This document shows positions 1-10,060 of a stretch of DNA of 64,000 nucleotides, one piece after another. Each line of letters begins with the position of its first letter. Positions within the stretch are counted from its first letter, which is position 1. The stretch is from Enterobacter cancerogenus (GTDB lineage: Bacteria > Pseudomonadota > Gammaproteobacteria > Enterobacterales > Enterobacteriaceae): contig JRUP01000018.1 in NCBI GenBank assembly GCA_000773965.1, positions 186,001 to 250,000 on the forward strand, written 5' to 3'. The notes below the pieces were generated by a model that was not told where the DNA came from, did no database searches, and worked only from the letters and a program-made list of their open reading frames with translations. The position numbers and the translations under genes are program-made.

Positions 1-194
1 TTCAGCGGCACATAGACCGGATCTACTTTTTCTATTACCGGTTCTTTCGGCACGTCAGTCGAGATGCTCTGTTTTTCCAGCCAAAACCAATAGGCTACGC
101 CTCCACCGGTGGCTAACAGGCTGAGCGCGAGAAATATTAAAATGAGTGTTCGCAGGCGGCTACGCTTTGGTTTATCGGTCTTTTCTTCTTCCAT
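1..194 (-). CDS. fliL: Flagellar basal body-associated protein FliL (N-terminal part, cut by window edge)
   Basis: Only about the first 64 codons are present; the rest lies left of the window. The protein starts MEEEKTDKPKRSR, a short basic cytoplasmic stretch, followed by one hydrophobic segment at about residues 16-36 and then a periplasmic part containing PVYVPL, where FliL proteins begin their conserved domain. FliL is a single-pass inner-membrane protein that surrounds the stator units of the flagellar motor. The position just downstream of fliK on the same strand matches the fliK-fliL order of enterobacteria. The call rests on topology and position more than on long identity. Confidence 0.8.
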   Translation of the reverse strand, partial: MEEEKTDKPKRSRLRTLILIFLALSLLATGGGVAYWFWLEKQSISTDVPKEPVIEKVDPVYVPL

Positions 195-317
195 AATGAA
201 TACACTCAGCGTGAGAGTTAATAGACTCAACAATATTGATGAAGAGCATGATTATAATATTTTTTGATGGGGTGGAATGAGCCAATGTCATTTCACACCT
301 GAGGCTAATTCATCCTT

Positions 318-1478
318 TTATACGAAGGTATTTATTCCATAAATATTTCCTGGTGCTGACGCTATTAACTCTGTGGTGGATTCGTCTTCTCCCGCTCGAT
401 GGTCATCTGCATCGTCAGGCGATGGTGGCTGTGAGGATCCGCGCTGGCCATCTGCATTGGCATGCGGGTTTTCACTGCCCACGCTGGCTTGCCCCAGCTG
501 CACGCCGGACTCGGCCATCGCCGCTCGCAGTTGCGGTAATGCCTGCTCAATGACCTGACGTACGCCAGCATGTTCGCTGACGATATGTATCTGCGCCTGT
601 TCTTGCTGCATGCGCAGGGAAATTTGCAACGAGCCTAAGCTCTCCGGGTGCAGACGGATCTCCGCACTGTGCACGCTTTGGCGGCTCAGTATCGCAATCT
701 GCTGGCTGAATTCCTGCTTCCAAGCGGGGGCTTCAGGTGGATGTTGCAGGGCAACCGTGACCGTTGCCGGCACGGGCAGCGCACGCTGTAACAGCGGCGG
801 AGTAGGATGATTGGTGGAGAGTCCCAGCTCGGCGATCGCGGTGGTGTCAGTGTGCGATGCCAGAATCGGTGTCATTTGTCGCTCGGCGAGGAGCCCGCTG
901 GCTGCCGTGGCAGAGACTTCAGGTTGCGGCACAGGTGACCGCCTGCCTGAACCTGGCGGACTAAACCGATCGGCGGGCGCGCCGCGCATGTCGGTGAGAA
1001 GCGGACTGCGCGTTTTCACGACAGGCTGGCTACTCGCGTTGGCAACAAGTGCATGGCGCGTATCCGCGACGGACAGGCGACCCTTATCGGCGAAAAGCGC
1101 ATGGCGCATGTCCACAGCAGCGAATTTCCCGCTGGTGTCAGACACAACGTTGTTTAATCCGTTCGCGTTGGCGGTGACCGATCTGTGCAGGTTGGCCGCC
1201 TGTTGGTTTGCCGACTGTTGGCTCACCCGCTGTTGCAACTGCCAGCGAGGGTTGTCACTGTCCGAAATTGCAGACACTGGTGCACGCGCTTGATCCGCGA
1301 GCGCTGGCACCGGCCCGGCTTTCACGGTGGCCAATACCGATAGCAAAGGTTCCTCCATCGCTAGCATGCCATCCTGCTTCTCCAGCAGCAGTTCGCTAAA
1401 ATCCTCGTCAGTCGGCTCGCGGGTTTTCAACACATCGCTGAGTTTGCCGTTAAGCAGTGCCGTGATATCCATCGTCAT
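318..1478 (-). CDS. fliK: Flagellar hook-length control protein FliK
   Basis: About 386 residues, close to the usual 375-405. FliK is exported as a molecular ruler; its C-terminal domain contacts FlhB and switches export from rod/hook subunits to late substrates. The C-terminal core is recognisable (LHPESLGSLQISLRM, then HAGVRQVIEQALPQLR), while the N-terminal two thirds is low-conservation, Pro/Ala/Ser rich, and carries a loose repeat around RHALFA and RHALVA. The start is the ATG at 1478, which overlaps the fliJ stop as ATGA and has GAGG upstream. An in-frame reading extending to 1514 is less likely. Last gene of the fliF-K run. Confidence 0.93.
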   Translation of the reverse strand: MTMDITALLNGKLSDVLKTREPTDEDFSELLLEKQDGMLAMEEPLLSVLATVKAGPVPALADQARAPVSAISDSDNPRWQLQQRVSQQSANQQAANLHRSVTANANGLNNVVSDTSGKFAAVDMRHALFADKGRLSVADTRHALVANASSQPVVKTRSPLLTDMRGAPADRFSPPGSGRRSPVPQPEVSATAASGLLAERQMTPILASHTDTTAIAELGLSTNHPTPPLLQRALPVPATVTVALQHPPEAPAWKQEFSQQIAILSRQSVHSAEIRLHPESLGSLQISLRMQQEQAQIHIVSEHAGVRQVIEQALPQLRAAMAESGVQLGQASVGSENPHANADGQRGSSQPPSPDDADDHRAGEDESTTELIASAPGNIYGINTFV

Positions 1479-1924
1479 AACCGCCCTCGTTGAGGATTGA
1501 TTCGCTGCGCACACTCATCCATCAGCTTCTGCTCACGACGGCTGGCCGCCTGCGCCTCAGCACTCTGCCGCCGCGCCAGCAAGGTTTCAAACGCGTTCAG
1601 GCGCTGCTTGTCATTAATCCAGCATTTTTTCGCGCCATCGACGGCACGTTCGCACTGTTCGACCTGGTGCTCATGTTGCCTGACCACCTGATTGAGCGAC
1701 ACGATAAACGCCTGATGATTGACCAGATGCGCCACCGACATACCGCTGCCCGTCATGCCCAGCCGCAGTGACTGCTGATACTCATCTGCATAGGTTTTTA
1801 GCTGCTGATGCTGCGCCACGGCGTGCTGCAACGTCTGCTGCACCTGCCCCAGCGTTTGCGTGGAGGCGGTCAGTGTCTCTTCGGCTCTGTCACGTAACAT
1901 AACCATGGGATTGCGCATGTGCAT
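1475..1924 (-). CDS. fliJ: Flagellar export chaperone / ATPase stalk protein FliJ
   Basis: About 149 residues (E. coli 147), almost entirely predicted coiled coil, rich in Gln, Ala, Glu and Arg. FliJ is the central stalk of the FliI ATPase ring and links it to FlhA. Identity to E. coli is low, so the call depends on length, coiled-coil character and position between fliI and fliK. Three starts are possible. GTG at 1930 overlaps the fliI stop as GTGA, but the GGAG motif runs into that codon. ATG at 1924 has GGAG five bases upstream and is preferred. ATG at 1918 is also open. Confidence 0.88.
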   Translation of the reverse strand: MHMRNPMVMLRDRAEETLTASTQTLGQVQQTLQHAVAQHQQLKTYADEYQQSLRLGMTGSGMSVAHLVNHQAFIVSLNQVVRQHEHQVEQCERAVDGAKKCWINDKQRLNAFETLLARRQSAEAQAASRREQKLMDECAQRINPQRGRL

Positions 1925-1926
1925 TG

Positions 1927-3291
1927 TCACTCCGGGATGTCAGGGAATAATTGAGCCAGCGCCGCTATCGCAGTGGGATAATCGCTGCGTTGGTGGATCG
2001 CCTGCTGGAGAAAGGCTTCAAGAGCGGGAAAACGATCGATGGCCTGATCGAGTAGCGCATCGCTGCCTGACGCATAGGCACCGACACTGACCAGATCGCG
2101 GTTACGCTGGTAGCAGGCCAGCAGCTGCTTAAAGCGCTGCACCTTGCGATATTGCGCCTGCGGGATCAGCTCGGTCATGGCGCGGCTGATTGAGGCTTCA
2201 ATATCAATCGCCGGATAGTGCCCCGCTTCCGCCAGCCGACGTGACAGCACAATGTGGCCGTCGAGAATCGCGCGTGCCGCATCGGCAATCGGATCCTGGG
2301 GATCGTCGCCTTCGGTCAATACGGTATAAAACGCGGTGATCGATCCGCCGCCTGCCATGCCATTGCCCACGCGCTCCACCAGCGCGGGCAGCCGGGCAAA
2401 TACCGAAGGTGGATAGCCTTTGGTGGCGGGCGGCTCGCCGATGGCTAACGCCACTTCACGCTGCGCCATGGCATAGCGCGTCAGGGAATCCATGATCAGC
2501 AGGACATTCATACCGCGATCGCGAAAGTCTTCTGCAATGCGCGTGGCATAGACCGCGCCCTGCATGCGCAGCAGCGGGGATACATCGGCAGGCGCGGCAA
2601 TTACCACCGCGCGCGAACGCCCGGCTTCACCCAGAATATTTTCAATGAAATCTTTAACTTCGCGGCCGCGTTCGCCAATCAATCCCACCACGATCACCTC
2701 GGCGGTGGTAAAACGCGCCATCATGCCAAGCAGAACACTTTTGCCCACGCCCGAACCAGCAAACAGCCCCATGCGCTGACCACGCCCCACCGTCAGCAGG
2801 CCATTGATCGCCTGCACGCCAACGTCCAGCACGCTTTTGATCGGATCGCGATGCAGCGGATTGAGTGAAGCGGTGAACAGGCTCGCCAGCGGTTTGCCCA
2901 GTGCAGCACCGCCATCCAGCGGATGGCCCTGCGCATCCAGCACCCGACCCAACAGCTGGGGCCCAACGGGCAACTGTTTACCGCCGCCGCTATCGTGCGC
3001 AGGCGCATACACGCGCGCACCAGGCACAATGCCCTCCACCTGCGCCAGCGGCATCAGATACAGCGTGTGGCCGTTGAAACCCACCACTTCCGTATCGACC
3101 ACGGTTTTGCCTTGCGCGGTCTGCCGCTCGACGAGACACAGCGCGCCTATCGGCAATATCAGCCCCACAGCTTCCATCACCAGCCCGGTGGCGCGCGTCA
3201 GTTTGCCGTATTGGCGAAACCCCGGCACCGCCGCCATGTTGTGCTCAATGGTGTCGAGCGCATCGAGCCACTGCCTGAGTTGCTGGCTCAT
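1927..3291 (-). CDS. fliI: Flagellum-specific ATP synthase FliI
   Basis: 454 residues (E. coli 457). It is the hexameric ATPase of the flagellar type III export apparatus and resembles F1 beta. The Walker A motif is GSGVGKS near residue 170, and Walker B is in [14 protein letters not shown]. The conserved ATPase segments GERGREV and [18 protein letters not shown] are also present. The start is ATG 3291 ([10 protein letters not shown]), which overlaps the fliH stop as ATGA and has AGGAG eight bases upstream. The ten residues upstream in the open frame are not expected to be translated. Works with FliH and FliJ in the same operon. Confidence 0.97.
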   Translation of the reverse strand: MSQQLRQWLDALDTIEHNMAAVPGFRQYGKLTRATGLVMEAVGLILPIGALCLVERQTAQGKTVVDTEVVGFNGHTLYLMPLAQVEGIVPGARVYAPAHDSGGGKQLPVGPQLLGRVLDAQGHPLDGGAALGKPLASLFTASLNPLHRDPIKSVLDVGVQAINGLLTVGRGQRMGLFAGSGVGKSVLLGMMARFTTAEVIVVGLIGERGREVKDFIENILGEAGRSRAVVIAAPADVSPLLRMQGAVYATRIAEDFRDRGMNVLLIMDSLTRYAMAQREVALAIGEPPATKGYPPSVFARLPALVERVGNGMAGGGSITAFYTVLTEGDDPQDPIADAARAILDGHIVLSRRLAEAGHYPAIDIEASISRAMTELIPQAQYRKVQRFKQLLACYQRNRDLVSVGAYASGSDALLDQAIDRFPALEAFLQQAIHQRSDYPTAIAALAQLFPDIPE

Positions 3292-3974
3292 GGCACATTC
3301 TCCTGACGCGCCAGCTGGCACAGCGCCTGCCAGCGCGTTTCCAGGCTGGCATCGAACTCGCTTTCAGCCGAGGTAATGCGACAGCCGCCGGGCGCCAGCT
3401 GTGCATCGCTGTGTAGCTGCCAGCCCGTCTCAGTTAACGCCTGCGCCAGTGCCTGCTCAATCACCGCACGATCGTCGGGATGCACGTAGAGCTGGATAGA
3501 GCCGTGCAGCAGTGCGTCATGCTGCAACAATTGCCGAATTTGTTGCAGCAGCGCGGAGTGATCGATCTGTGCCTGGCGGCCATACAACTGCTGCACGGCG
3601 GTGAGCGCCAACTGCACCAGACGACCGGGGATCACACTGTCGAGATTCTCACGCGCCAGCTTAAAGTTTTGCAGCCAGCACTCGGCCTGACGCAACAGCG
3701 CCTGCTGCTGTGCTGCGGCCTGTTCGATGCCCTGCGCCAGACCCGCTTCATGCCCTTCGCGCCATCCGGCTTCGTAGCCCTGCTGCTGGCCCGCCTCTTC
3801 ACCCTGTTTCATGCCCTGACTGAAACCTTGCTGTTCAGCCTGTTTACGCAGGCGCGCCAGATCCGCCTGTCGCTGGGCCTCTGAGGCCGTGCTATCGATT
3901 TCAACCGTGATTTCCGGCTCTTGCTGCAGCAGGTTATCCGGCTGCCAGCGGCGCCACTGTGCGTGATCAGACAT
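3288..3974 (-). CDS. fliH: Flagellar assembly protein FliH
   Basis: About 228 residues, the same as E. coli. FliH binds and regulates FliI and docks it to the C-ring. The N-terminus [15 protein letters not shown] matches the E. coli pattern MSDNLPWKTWTPDDL. The middle has the GxxxG-type glycine repeat region typical of FliH ([20 protein letters not shown]). The C-terminal half resembles the V/A-ATPase peripheral stalk. The start at 3974 lies 8 bases inside the end of fliG, which implies translational coupling. Confidence 0.93.
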   Translation of the reverse strand: MSDHAQWRRWQPDNLLQQEPEITVEIDSTASEAQRQADLARLRKQAEQQGFSQGMKQGEEAGQQQGYEAGWREGHEAGLAQGIEQAAAQQQALLRQAECWLQNFKLARENLDSVIPGRLVQLALTAVQQLYGRQAQIDHSALLQQIRQLLQHDALLHGSIQLYVHPDDRAVIEQALAQALTETGWQLHSDAQLAPGGCRITSAESEFDASLETRWQALCQLARQENVP

Positions 3975-4953
3975 AGGCATCGTCGCTGCCTCCAATCACA
4001 ATCTCACCGGATTCCGCCAGTTTGCGCACAATATTCAGGATGGTTTTCTGCTCGGCCTCAACCTGCGACAAGCGCACCGGCCCACGCGAAGCCAGATCGT
4101 CGAGGATCAGCTCCGCCTGGCGGCGCGACATGTTGGCGAGGAACTTGGTGCGCAGCGCGTCGTTGGCCCCTTTTAGCGCGATCAACAGGGTTTCATTTTC
4201 GATCTCTTGCAGCAGTCGTTGAATATGGCGATCTTCCACTTCGATCAGGTTCTCAAACAGGAACATCTCATCGATCAGTTTCTGTGCCAGCTCCTGATCA
4301 AAATCACGCACCGCTTCAATCGCAGAAGCCTCCTGCTGAGTTTTCATCAGGTTTAGGATCTCGGCGGCCGGTCGCACACCGCCCATTTTGCTGCGCTTGA
4401 GATTTTGACCATCCAGCAAAGTATTCAGCACTTCGGTCAGCTCTTGCAGCGCGGCGGGCTGGACGCCGCCAAAGGTGGCGATACGCAGCATGATGTCGTT
4501 GCGCTCGCGGTCTTCAAATTTGCCCAGCACATCAGCGGCCTGATTGCGCTTGAGGTGCACCAGAATGGTGGCGATGATCTGCGGATGCTCTTCGCAAATC
4601 AGATCGTACACCGCCTGCGGCTCCATAAAGTTGAGCGTTTCCATGCCGTTGCTGCCCTGCTGGGTGTCCAGCAGATCTTCCAGCAGCGAACTGGCACGAT
4701 CTTCGCCCAGCGCCTTCACCAGCACGCTGCGCAGATAATCATTGGTGTTCAGGCTGAGCGCGGCATATTCACTGGAATCCTGTTCAAACTCCTGCAATAC
4801 CGCCGCCATTTGCTGATGGCTAAATCCGGCCATGTTGACCATCGCACCGCCGATTTGCTTCACCTCATGCGCATTCAGATGCTTAAACACCTCTGCCGCC
4901 AGCTCGTCGCCCAGCGTCAGCATCACCACCGCACTCTTATCTGCCGCATTCAT
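3967..4953 (-). CDS. fliG: Flagellar motor switch protein FliG
   Basis: 328 residues (E. coli 331). FliG is the rotor protein of the C-ring; its C-terminal domain interacts with MotA to generate torque. Visible signatures are the N-terminal [13 protein letters not shown], the middle-domain EHPQ motif ([15 protein letters not shown]) and the charged torque helix ([13 protein letters not shown] followed by RGPVR). Start ATG 4953 overlaps the fliF stop as ATGA and has AGGAGG seven bases upstream. The gene overlaps fliH by 8 bases. Confidence 0.97.
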   Translation of the reverse strand: MNAADKSAVVMLTLGDELAAEVFKHLNAHEVKQIGGAMVNMAGFSHQQMAAVLQEFEQDSSEYAALSLNTNDYLRSVLVKALGEDRASSLLEDLLDTQQGSNGMETLNFMEPQAVYDLICEEHPQIIATILVHLKRNQAADVLGKFEDRERNDIMLRIATFGGVQPAALQELTEVLNTLLDGQNLKRSKMGGVRPAAEILNLMKTQQEASAIEAVRDFDQELAQKLIDEMFLFENLIEVEDRHIQRLLQEIENETLLIALKGANDALRTKFLANMSRRQAELILDDLASRGPVRLSQVEAEQKTILNIVRKLAESGEIVIGGSDDAYV

Positions 4954-6599
4954 GGCCTGCCCTCCTGGTTCATCCACTGGCGCAGCACCAGCGCAATCAC
5001 GCGAGGCTCCTGCTCTGCCAGCTCACGCAGTTGCTGAGTGCTAATTTCGGTATGTGCACGCTGCTGAGCACGCTGGCGCACATCGTTCTCTGCCGCATGT
5101 TTTTTCGCTGCAGCGGCCTCGTCGCGCGCCTCTTTCTCCAGCTCCATCTGGCGCAGCGTGGTCTGCTGATGGCGTTCCCAGCTCGGTTGCACCAGTTTGC
5201 GCCACATGATCCAGGCGATGATCGCCACCACCAGATAGCGGAACAGATTCATTAACAGCGTGTGGAAACTCGCCTGCTGCCACAGCGGCAGCGGAGGCTC
5301 ATCGACCAGGCCGTTAAACGGCGCATGCATGATATTGATGCTGTCTCCCCGCGTGGCTTGATAGCCTATCGCTTCCTGCACCAGGGTATTCAGGCGGGCC
5401 AGCTGCTCATCACTCATCGCACTCACGCTGCCCTCTTCGCCCTGCGGCAGATGATTAATCACCACAGCCACCGAAAGACGTTCGATACGGCCGATGCTGG
5501 ATTTGCTGTGGGTCAGCGTGCGGTCCAGCTCAAAATTGGTGGTCTCGTCGTTGCGAGTATTGAAAGGCTGGCCAGCAGGACGCTTGCTGTCGCTGGCACC
5601 TAATGGCTGGATAATCGGTGCCGTGGCGGGCGTGGGCGGCTGATGGCTGAGCGCGCCGGGGACACCGCCGGTGCCACTGTTGTTGCCCTGCTCTGCCTGG
5701 CTGGCCTGTCGGCTGCGAATCGCCATTTTTTGCGGATCGCTATTCGGCTGATATTGCTCCTGCGTCTGCTCCAGCTGGGTGAAATCGATCTGCGCCGTGA
5801 CCTGCGCGCGCACGTTGTTTTCACCCACCAGCGGCGCCAGCATGCGTTGAATACGCTGCTGGTAATCAAACTCAATGTCGTTGGTGTATTTCAGCTGTGA
5901 GGTTTGCAGACCGCGCATGCCACTCTGCGTCAGCAAGTTACCGCGCTGATCCACCAGCGTGACGTTCTCTGCTGCCAGACCGGTTACCGCACTGGAGATC
6001 AGATGCGTAATCGCCACAATCTGGCCTTCATCCAGCGTACGGCCGTTGATCAGATTGACGCTCACCGAGGCGGTAGGCGCTTTCTGCTCACGCACAAACA
6101 GGGACGGTTTGGGCACCGCCAGATGCACGCGCGCCGACCGGATCGGGCCCAGATTTTCAATGGTGCGCGACAGCTCCCCCTCCAGTGCACGCTGGAAGTT
6201 CACCTGCTCGCTGAACTGACTGATGCCAAATTTTTCCTGATCCAGCAGCTCAAAGCCGACTGCTCCACCCTTGGGTAAACCCTGCTGCGCCAGCTTCATA
6301 CGGACTTCATGCACCTGCCCTTCTGGCACCCGGATCGCACCGCTCGAGGCGTCAATGCGATAAGGAACGTTCAGCTGGGTGAGCTGCGCCACGATGGCAC
6401 CGCCGTCTTCATCACTGATATTGCTGAGCAGGATGCTGTAACTCTGCTGATTGGCCCACATCACCAGCGCGATAACCACCGAAAGCGTGGCCGCGGCGGC
6501 AATCGCCAGCGCGATTTTCGGGCTGGACCGCAGCGATAACAGCACCGATTTTAATTGTGCGGACGGGTGATGATTTAAATCCTTTAACGTGGCACTCAT
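4950..6599 (-). CDS. fliF: Flagellar MS-ring protein FliF
   Basis: 549 residues (E. coli 552). FliF builds the MS ring in the inner membrane, the first basal-body structure. There are two membrane segments, near residues 27-47 and 435-455. Between them lie the ring-building motifs, including [17 protein letters not shown] and the following [18 protein letters not shown]. The C-terminal tail ([14 protein letters not shown]) is the FliG-binding segment. ATG at 6599 is chosen because AGGAAGG lies upstream. An in-frame ATG at 6659 would add 20 residues but has no ribosome binding site. Confidence 0.96.
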   Translation of the reverse strand: MSATLKDLNHHPSAQLKSVLLSLRSSPKIALAIAAAATLSVVIALVMWANQQSYSILLSNISDEDGGAIVAQLTQLNVPYRIDASSGAIRVPEGQVHEVRMKLAQQGLPKGGAVGFELLDQEKFGISQFSEQVNFQRALEGELSRTIENLGPIRSARVHLAVPKPSLFVREQKAPTASVSVNLINGRTLDEGQIVAITHLISSAVTGLAAENVTLVDQRGNLLTQSGMRGLQTSQLKYTNDIEFDYQQRIQRMLAPLVGENNVRAQVTAQIDFTQLEQTQEQYQPNSDPQKMAIRSRQASQAEQGNNSGTGGVPGALSHQPPTPATAPIIQPLGASDSKRPAGQPFNTRNDETTNFELDRTLTHSKSSIGRIERLSVAVVINHLPQGEEGSVSAMSDEQLARLNTLVQEAIGYQATRGDSINIMHAPFNGLVDEPPLPLWQQASFHTLLMNLFRYLVVAIIAWIMWRKLVQPSWERHQQTTLRQMELEKEARDEAAAAKKHAAENDVRQRAQQRAHTEISTQQLRELAEQEPRVIALVLRQWMNQEGRP

Positions 6600-6780
6600 G
6601 CCGCCTTCCTGTAAAAATAGTAATAGGTCATCAGGAATATTCAGAGAATCATTATTCATCGAAAGCGCGATTTATTAATGGGCAATAAGCTCGAAGTTGT
6701 GTTGTCTTATTACATTTTCTGATGAATAGCCTCGAATGCTAATCTGCCGCTCTGTATTCTTATTCCAATGGGCGTGAAGC

Positions 6781-7092
6781 ATGTCAGCGAGCTTATTACG
6801 AGGCGTACTCGATCAGATTCAATCTCAGGCGCAACAAGTCACAGGCGCGAGATCTCCGCGCGATAACACCCCTTCCTTCTCAGATAAGTTATTGCACAGT
6901 ATCAATGAGATAAATAAAACCCAGCTGGATGCCAAAACCAAAACGCAGCAGTGGATGTCAGGCAGCAGCGATCTCGGCCTTAACGATGTGATGCTGGCGA
7001 TGCAGAAATCCTCTATTTCATTTAGCTTTGGCATGCAGGCTAAAAATAAAATGATTGCTGCGTATCAGGAAGTGATGAATACGCCGGTATAA
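6781..7092 (+). CDS. fliE: Flagellar hook-basal body complex protein FliE
   Basis: 103 residues (E. coli 104). FliE joins the MS ring to the proximal rod and is exported early. The C-terminal part (LNDVMLAMQKSSISFSFGMQ, then KMIAAYQEVMNTPV) is the conserved FliE helix. It is divergent from fliF across about 180 bp, as in E. coli. What differs is the 3' side: cheR follows within a few bases, so fliE heads a chemotaxis/export operon here. The ribosome binding site is weak. Confidence 0.96.
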   Translation: MSASLLRGVLDQIQSQAQQVTGARSPRDNTPSFSDKLLHSINEINKTQLDAKTKTQQWMSGSSDLGLNDVMLAMQKSSISFSFGMQAKNKMIAAYQEVMNTPV

Positions 7093-7098
7093 GGCTTG

Positions 7099-7950
7099 AT
7101 GGCAATGCATGAAAATAACACCACAGCTGCGCGCTTATTACCCGGCTCGCTGTCATTAACCGATATTGAATTAATTCGTCTGGGAAAACTGATTTATCAG
7201 CGCGCCGGCATTGTGGTGAACACACAAAAAAAAGAGATGATATTTAACCGTCTCTCACGCCGGGTGCGCGAACTCAAACTGAACACCTTTACAGCTTATG
7301 CCGACCTGCTCGAATCCCACCCTGAGCAGCCGGAGTGGCAGATTTTTATCAATGCCATGACCACCAATCTCACGTCGTTTTTCCGGGAAGCGCATCATTT
7401 CCCGATTCTGGCGGAACATGCACGCCAGCGTCCGAAAGATTATCGCGTGTGGTGTACCGCCGCCTCGACCGGTGAAGAACCCTGTTCAATCGCCATCACG
7501 CTGGATCAGGTTTTGGGCAGCGGATTACGCGTCTGGGCGTCTGATATTGATACCGATGTGCTGGCCAAAGCGCAGGCGGGAATCTATCGCTTTAGCGACA
7601 TTCAAATGCTGAATCAGACGCAGAAACGCCTCTATTTTCTGCGCGGCAGTGGCCACAGTCGCGAGTACGTCAAAGTGAAACCCGCGCTGTTGGCGAACAT
7701 CCATTATCAACAGATCAATCTGCTGGCGGACAGCTGGCCGCTGCCTCAGCCGTTTGATGCCATCTTCTGTCGCAACGTGATGATCTATTTTGATTTTCCC
7801 ACCCAGATTCGGCTACTGGAGCGCTTCGCTCGCCTGCTCAAACCCGGCGGTTTGCTGTTTGTTGGTCACTCTGAACACTTCTCCCAGCCCACGTTGCCGC
7901 TGCAGTTGCGTGGGCAATCAGTGTACGAACGGATGGAGGTTGCACCTTGA
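7099..7950 (+). CDS. cheR: Chemotaxis protein methyltransferase CheR
   Basis: About 283 residues (E. coli 286). CheR uses S-adenosylmethionine to methylate glutamates of chemoreceptors. The N-terminal helical domain is followed by the catalytic domain with [13 protein letters not shown], the SAM motif [12 protein letters not shown] and [15 protein letters not shown]. Start choice is ATG 7099 or 7105; AAGG at 7091-7094 fits neither perfectly, and TTG 7096 is unlikely. It begins 6 bases after the fliE stop. No receptor, cheA or cheW gene is in the window. Confidence 0.96.
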   Translation: MAMHENNTTAARLLPGSLSLTDIELIRLGKLIYQRAGIVVNTQKKEMIFNRLSRRVRELKLNTFTAYADLLESHPEQPEWQIFINAMTTNLTSFFREAHHFPILAEHARQRPKDYRVWCTAASTGEEPCSIAITLDQVLGSGLRVWASDIDTDVLAKAQAGIYRFSDIQMLNQTQKRLYFLRGSGHSREYVKVKPALLANIHYQQINLLADSWPLPQPFDAIFCRNVMIYFDFPTQIRLLERFARLLKPGGLLFVGHSEHFSQPTLPLQLRGQSVYERMEVAP

Positions 7951-8993
7951 AGCGAATACGCGTGATGGCGGTGGATGATTCCACCTTAATGCGCAATATG
8001 CTCAGCGCCATCGTCAATCAGCAGGCCGATATGGAGATGGTGGCTACGGCACCCGATCCGCTGATCGCCCGTGACCTGATTAAACAATTCAACCCGGATG
8101 TGCTGACGCTGGATATTGATATGCCGCGCATGGACGGGCTGGAGTTTCTAAGCCGACTGATGCGGCTGCGGCCCATGCCGGTGATCATGATCTCCAGCAT
8201 GACCACGCGCGGATCCAGCGCCACGCTCAATGCATTGGAACAGGGCGCGGTGGATTTTATCCCTAAACCCGGTAACCAGATGCCCGGCGATCTGGCGGCA
8301 TGGGGCGCGCTGCTGGCAGACAAAATTCGTGGAGCCGCCAAAGCCAATCCCAATCGCTATCGGCTCAACGCTGCCTCCGGTGCGCTGCTGGCTGGCATCA
8401 AGACCGATGCCTCGCAAATTATCGCCATTGGTTCGTCTACAGGCGGCACCGAAGCGCTGCGCCGGGTGCTGACACAGATGCCGTTAAGCAGTCCCGGCAT
8501 CGTCATCGCCCAACATATGCCTGCCGGTTTTACCCGCTCCTTCGCCCAACGCATGGACTCACTGTGCCAGATTTCGGTACGTGAAGCCGAACACGGTGAA
8601 CCGCTGTTGCCGGGCAATGCCCTGATTGCGCCGGGCGATTGTCATCTGGAGATCGTGCGCCTCAGCCGGGGTTACGAAGTGCAGATCAGCGACAACGCGC
8701 CGGTCAATCGCCATCGCCCGTCGGTGGATGTGCTTTTCCATTCCGTGGCGCAGCAGGCAGGCAAACTCGCCAGCGCCGCCATCCTCACCGGTATGGGCAA
8801 CGATGGCGCACGCGGCCTGCTAACGCTGCGGCAGGCCGGTGCCTGGACGCTGGCGCAGGACGAACCCAGTTGTGTGGTGTTCGGCATGCCGCGCGAAGCC
8901 ATTGCACTGAACGGTGCCTGTGAGGTGGTGGATTTGGATCAGGTCGGCCAGCGTTTACTCGACGGTTTCAGCAACAACCTACAACGCAAATAA
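7947..8993 (+). CDS. cheB: Chemotaxis response regulator / protein-glutamate methylesterase CheB
   Basis: 348 residues (E. coli 349). It removes methyl groups from receptors and deamidates glutamines when phosphorylated by CheA. An N-terminal receiver domain (VDDS, phospho-Asp56 in [12 protein letters not shown]) precedes a methylesterase domain with the Ser-His-Asp triad in [21 protein letters not shown] and [10 protein letters not shown]. The start is apparently TTG at 7947. Only this start aligns with E. coli MSKIRVLSVDDS; it has GGAGG seven bases upstream and overlaps the cheR stop as TTGA. The rare start codon may limit expression. Confidence 0.96.
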   Translation: MKRIRVMAVDDSTLMRNMLSAIVNQQADMEMVATAPDPLIARDLIKQFNPDVLTLDIDMPRMDGLEFLSRLMRLRPMPVIMISSMTTRGSSATLNALEQGAVDFIPKPGNQMPGDLAAWGALLADKIRGAAKANPNRYRLNAASGALLAGIKTDASQIIAIGSSTGGTEALRRVLTQMPLSSPGIVIAQHMPAGFTRSFAQRMDSLCQISVREAEHGEPLLPGNALIAPGDCHLEIVRLSRGYEVQISDNAPVNRHRPSVDVLFHSVAQQAGKLASAAILTGMGNDGARGLLTLRQAGAWTLAQDEPSCVVFGMPREAIALNGACEVVDLDQVGQRLLDGFSNNLQRK

Positions 8994-9023
8994 ATGGATT
9001 AAACGGTTCAGGAGAACATTGAG

Positions 9024-9410
9024 ATGTCAGATAAAAACCTGCGTTTTCTGGTGGTAGATGACTTTGCCACTATGCGACGCATCGTGCGTAACCTGCTGCA
9101 GGACCTCGGCTATCAAAATATTGAAGAGGCGGAGGATGGTCAGGATGCGCTGAATAAACTGCGTGCCGCCACGTTCGATTTCGTGGTCAGCGACTGGAAT
9201 ATGCCCAATCTCGACGGGCTGGAACTATTGAAGGCCATTCGCAGCGATGCCGCCATGGCCAAACTACCGGTGCTGATGGTCACGGCCGAAGCCAAGCGCG
9301 AGAACATCATTGCCGCTGCCCAGGCGGGCGCAAACGGCTATATCGTCAAGCCCTTCACGGCTGCCACGCTGGAAGAGAAGCTCGGCAAAATCTTTGAAAA
9401 ACTGGGGTAA
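9024..9410 (+). CDS. cheY: Chemotaxis response regulator CheY
   Basis: 128 residues, a single receiver domain nearly collinear with E. coli CheY (129). When phosphorylated by CheA it binds FliM and FliN at the motor and causes clockwise rotation. All catalytic residues are in place: Asp12-Asp13 (VVDDF), phospho-Asp57 (VSDWNMPN), Thr87 (MVTAEAK) and Lys109 (IVKPFTA). AGGAG precedes the ATG. It is followed 5 bases later by cheZ. Confidence 0.98.
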   Translation: MSDKNLRFLVVDDFATMRRIVRNLLQDLGYQNIEEAEDGQDALNKLRAATFDFVVSDWNMPNLDGLELLKAIRSDAAMAKLPVLMVTAEAKRENIIAAAQAGANGYIVKPFTAATLEEKLGKIFEKLG

Positions 9411-9415
9411 TCAGC

Positions 9416-10054
9416 ATGAACTCACCCACGGATATGCCGAGTGAAAACCCGAAAGATCTGTTTATACGTATCGGGCATCTCACACGCCTGCTGCGTAACA
9501 GCATGGCTAATCTGGGTCTGGAGCAGACCATCTTTGAGGTGGCCGATGCATTTCCCAATACGCGTGACCGCCTGCGTTACGTGGTGAGTAAAACCTCGCA
9601 GGCGGCCGATCGCGCCCTGACCAGCGTCGAGGCCGCGCGCCCGCTACAGCTGGCTTTGAGCGATGACGCTAGCGCACTGAGCGATCGCTGGGATCGCTGG
9701 TTTGCCGATCCGCAACCGCTGGATCAGGCGCGCGAACTGGTGCACGACACCCGCGCTTATCTGCAAAGGGTGCCTGATTTAACCCAACAGACCAATGACG
9801 AACTCACCGAGATCATGATGGCGCAGGATTTTCAGGATCTCACCGGCCAGGTGCTGAACAGCCTGATGCAGGTGATCGATACCGTGGAGCGCGAGCTGAT
9901 CAGCGTGCTAGTCGAGAATATGGGCGATCGTGATGCGCCTGAGGATCCGAGCGAAGTGCAGTTGAAGAACGGGCCGCAAGTCGATCCCCACGCTCAGGGG
10001 ATCGCCGCTTCACAAGAGCAGGTGGATGATCTGCTGGACTCGCTGGGTTTCTGA
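9416..10054 (+). CDS. cheZ: CheY-P phosphatase CheZ
   Basis: 212 residues (E. coli 214). CheZ is a dimeric long four-helix bundle that dephosphorylates CheY-P. The active segment MMAQDFQDLTGQVL contains the expected Asp and Gln. The C-terminal CheY-binding peptide is present as QVDDLLDSLGF at the very end. The presence of CheZ fits the enteric type of chemotaxis pathway. Confidence 0.96.
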   Translation: MNSPTDMPSENPKDLFIRIGHLTRLLRNSMANLGLEQTIFEVADAFPNTRDRLRYVVSKTSQAADRALTSVEAARPLQLALSDDASALSDRWDRWFADPQPLDQARELVHDTRAYLQRVPDLTQQTNDELTEIMMAQDFQDLTGQVLNSLMQVIDTVERELISVLVENMGDRDAPEDPSEVQLKNGPQVDPHAQGIAASQEQVDDLLDSLGF

Positions 10055-10060
10055 TGCGTC

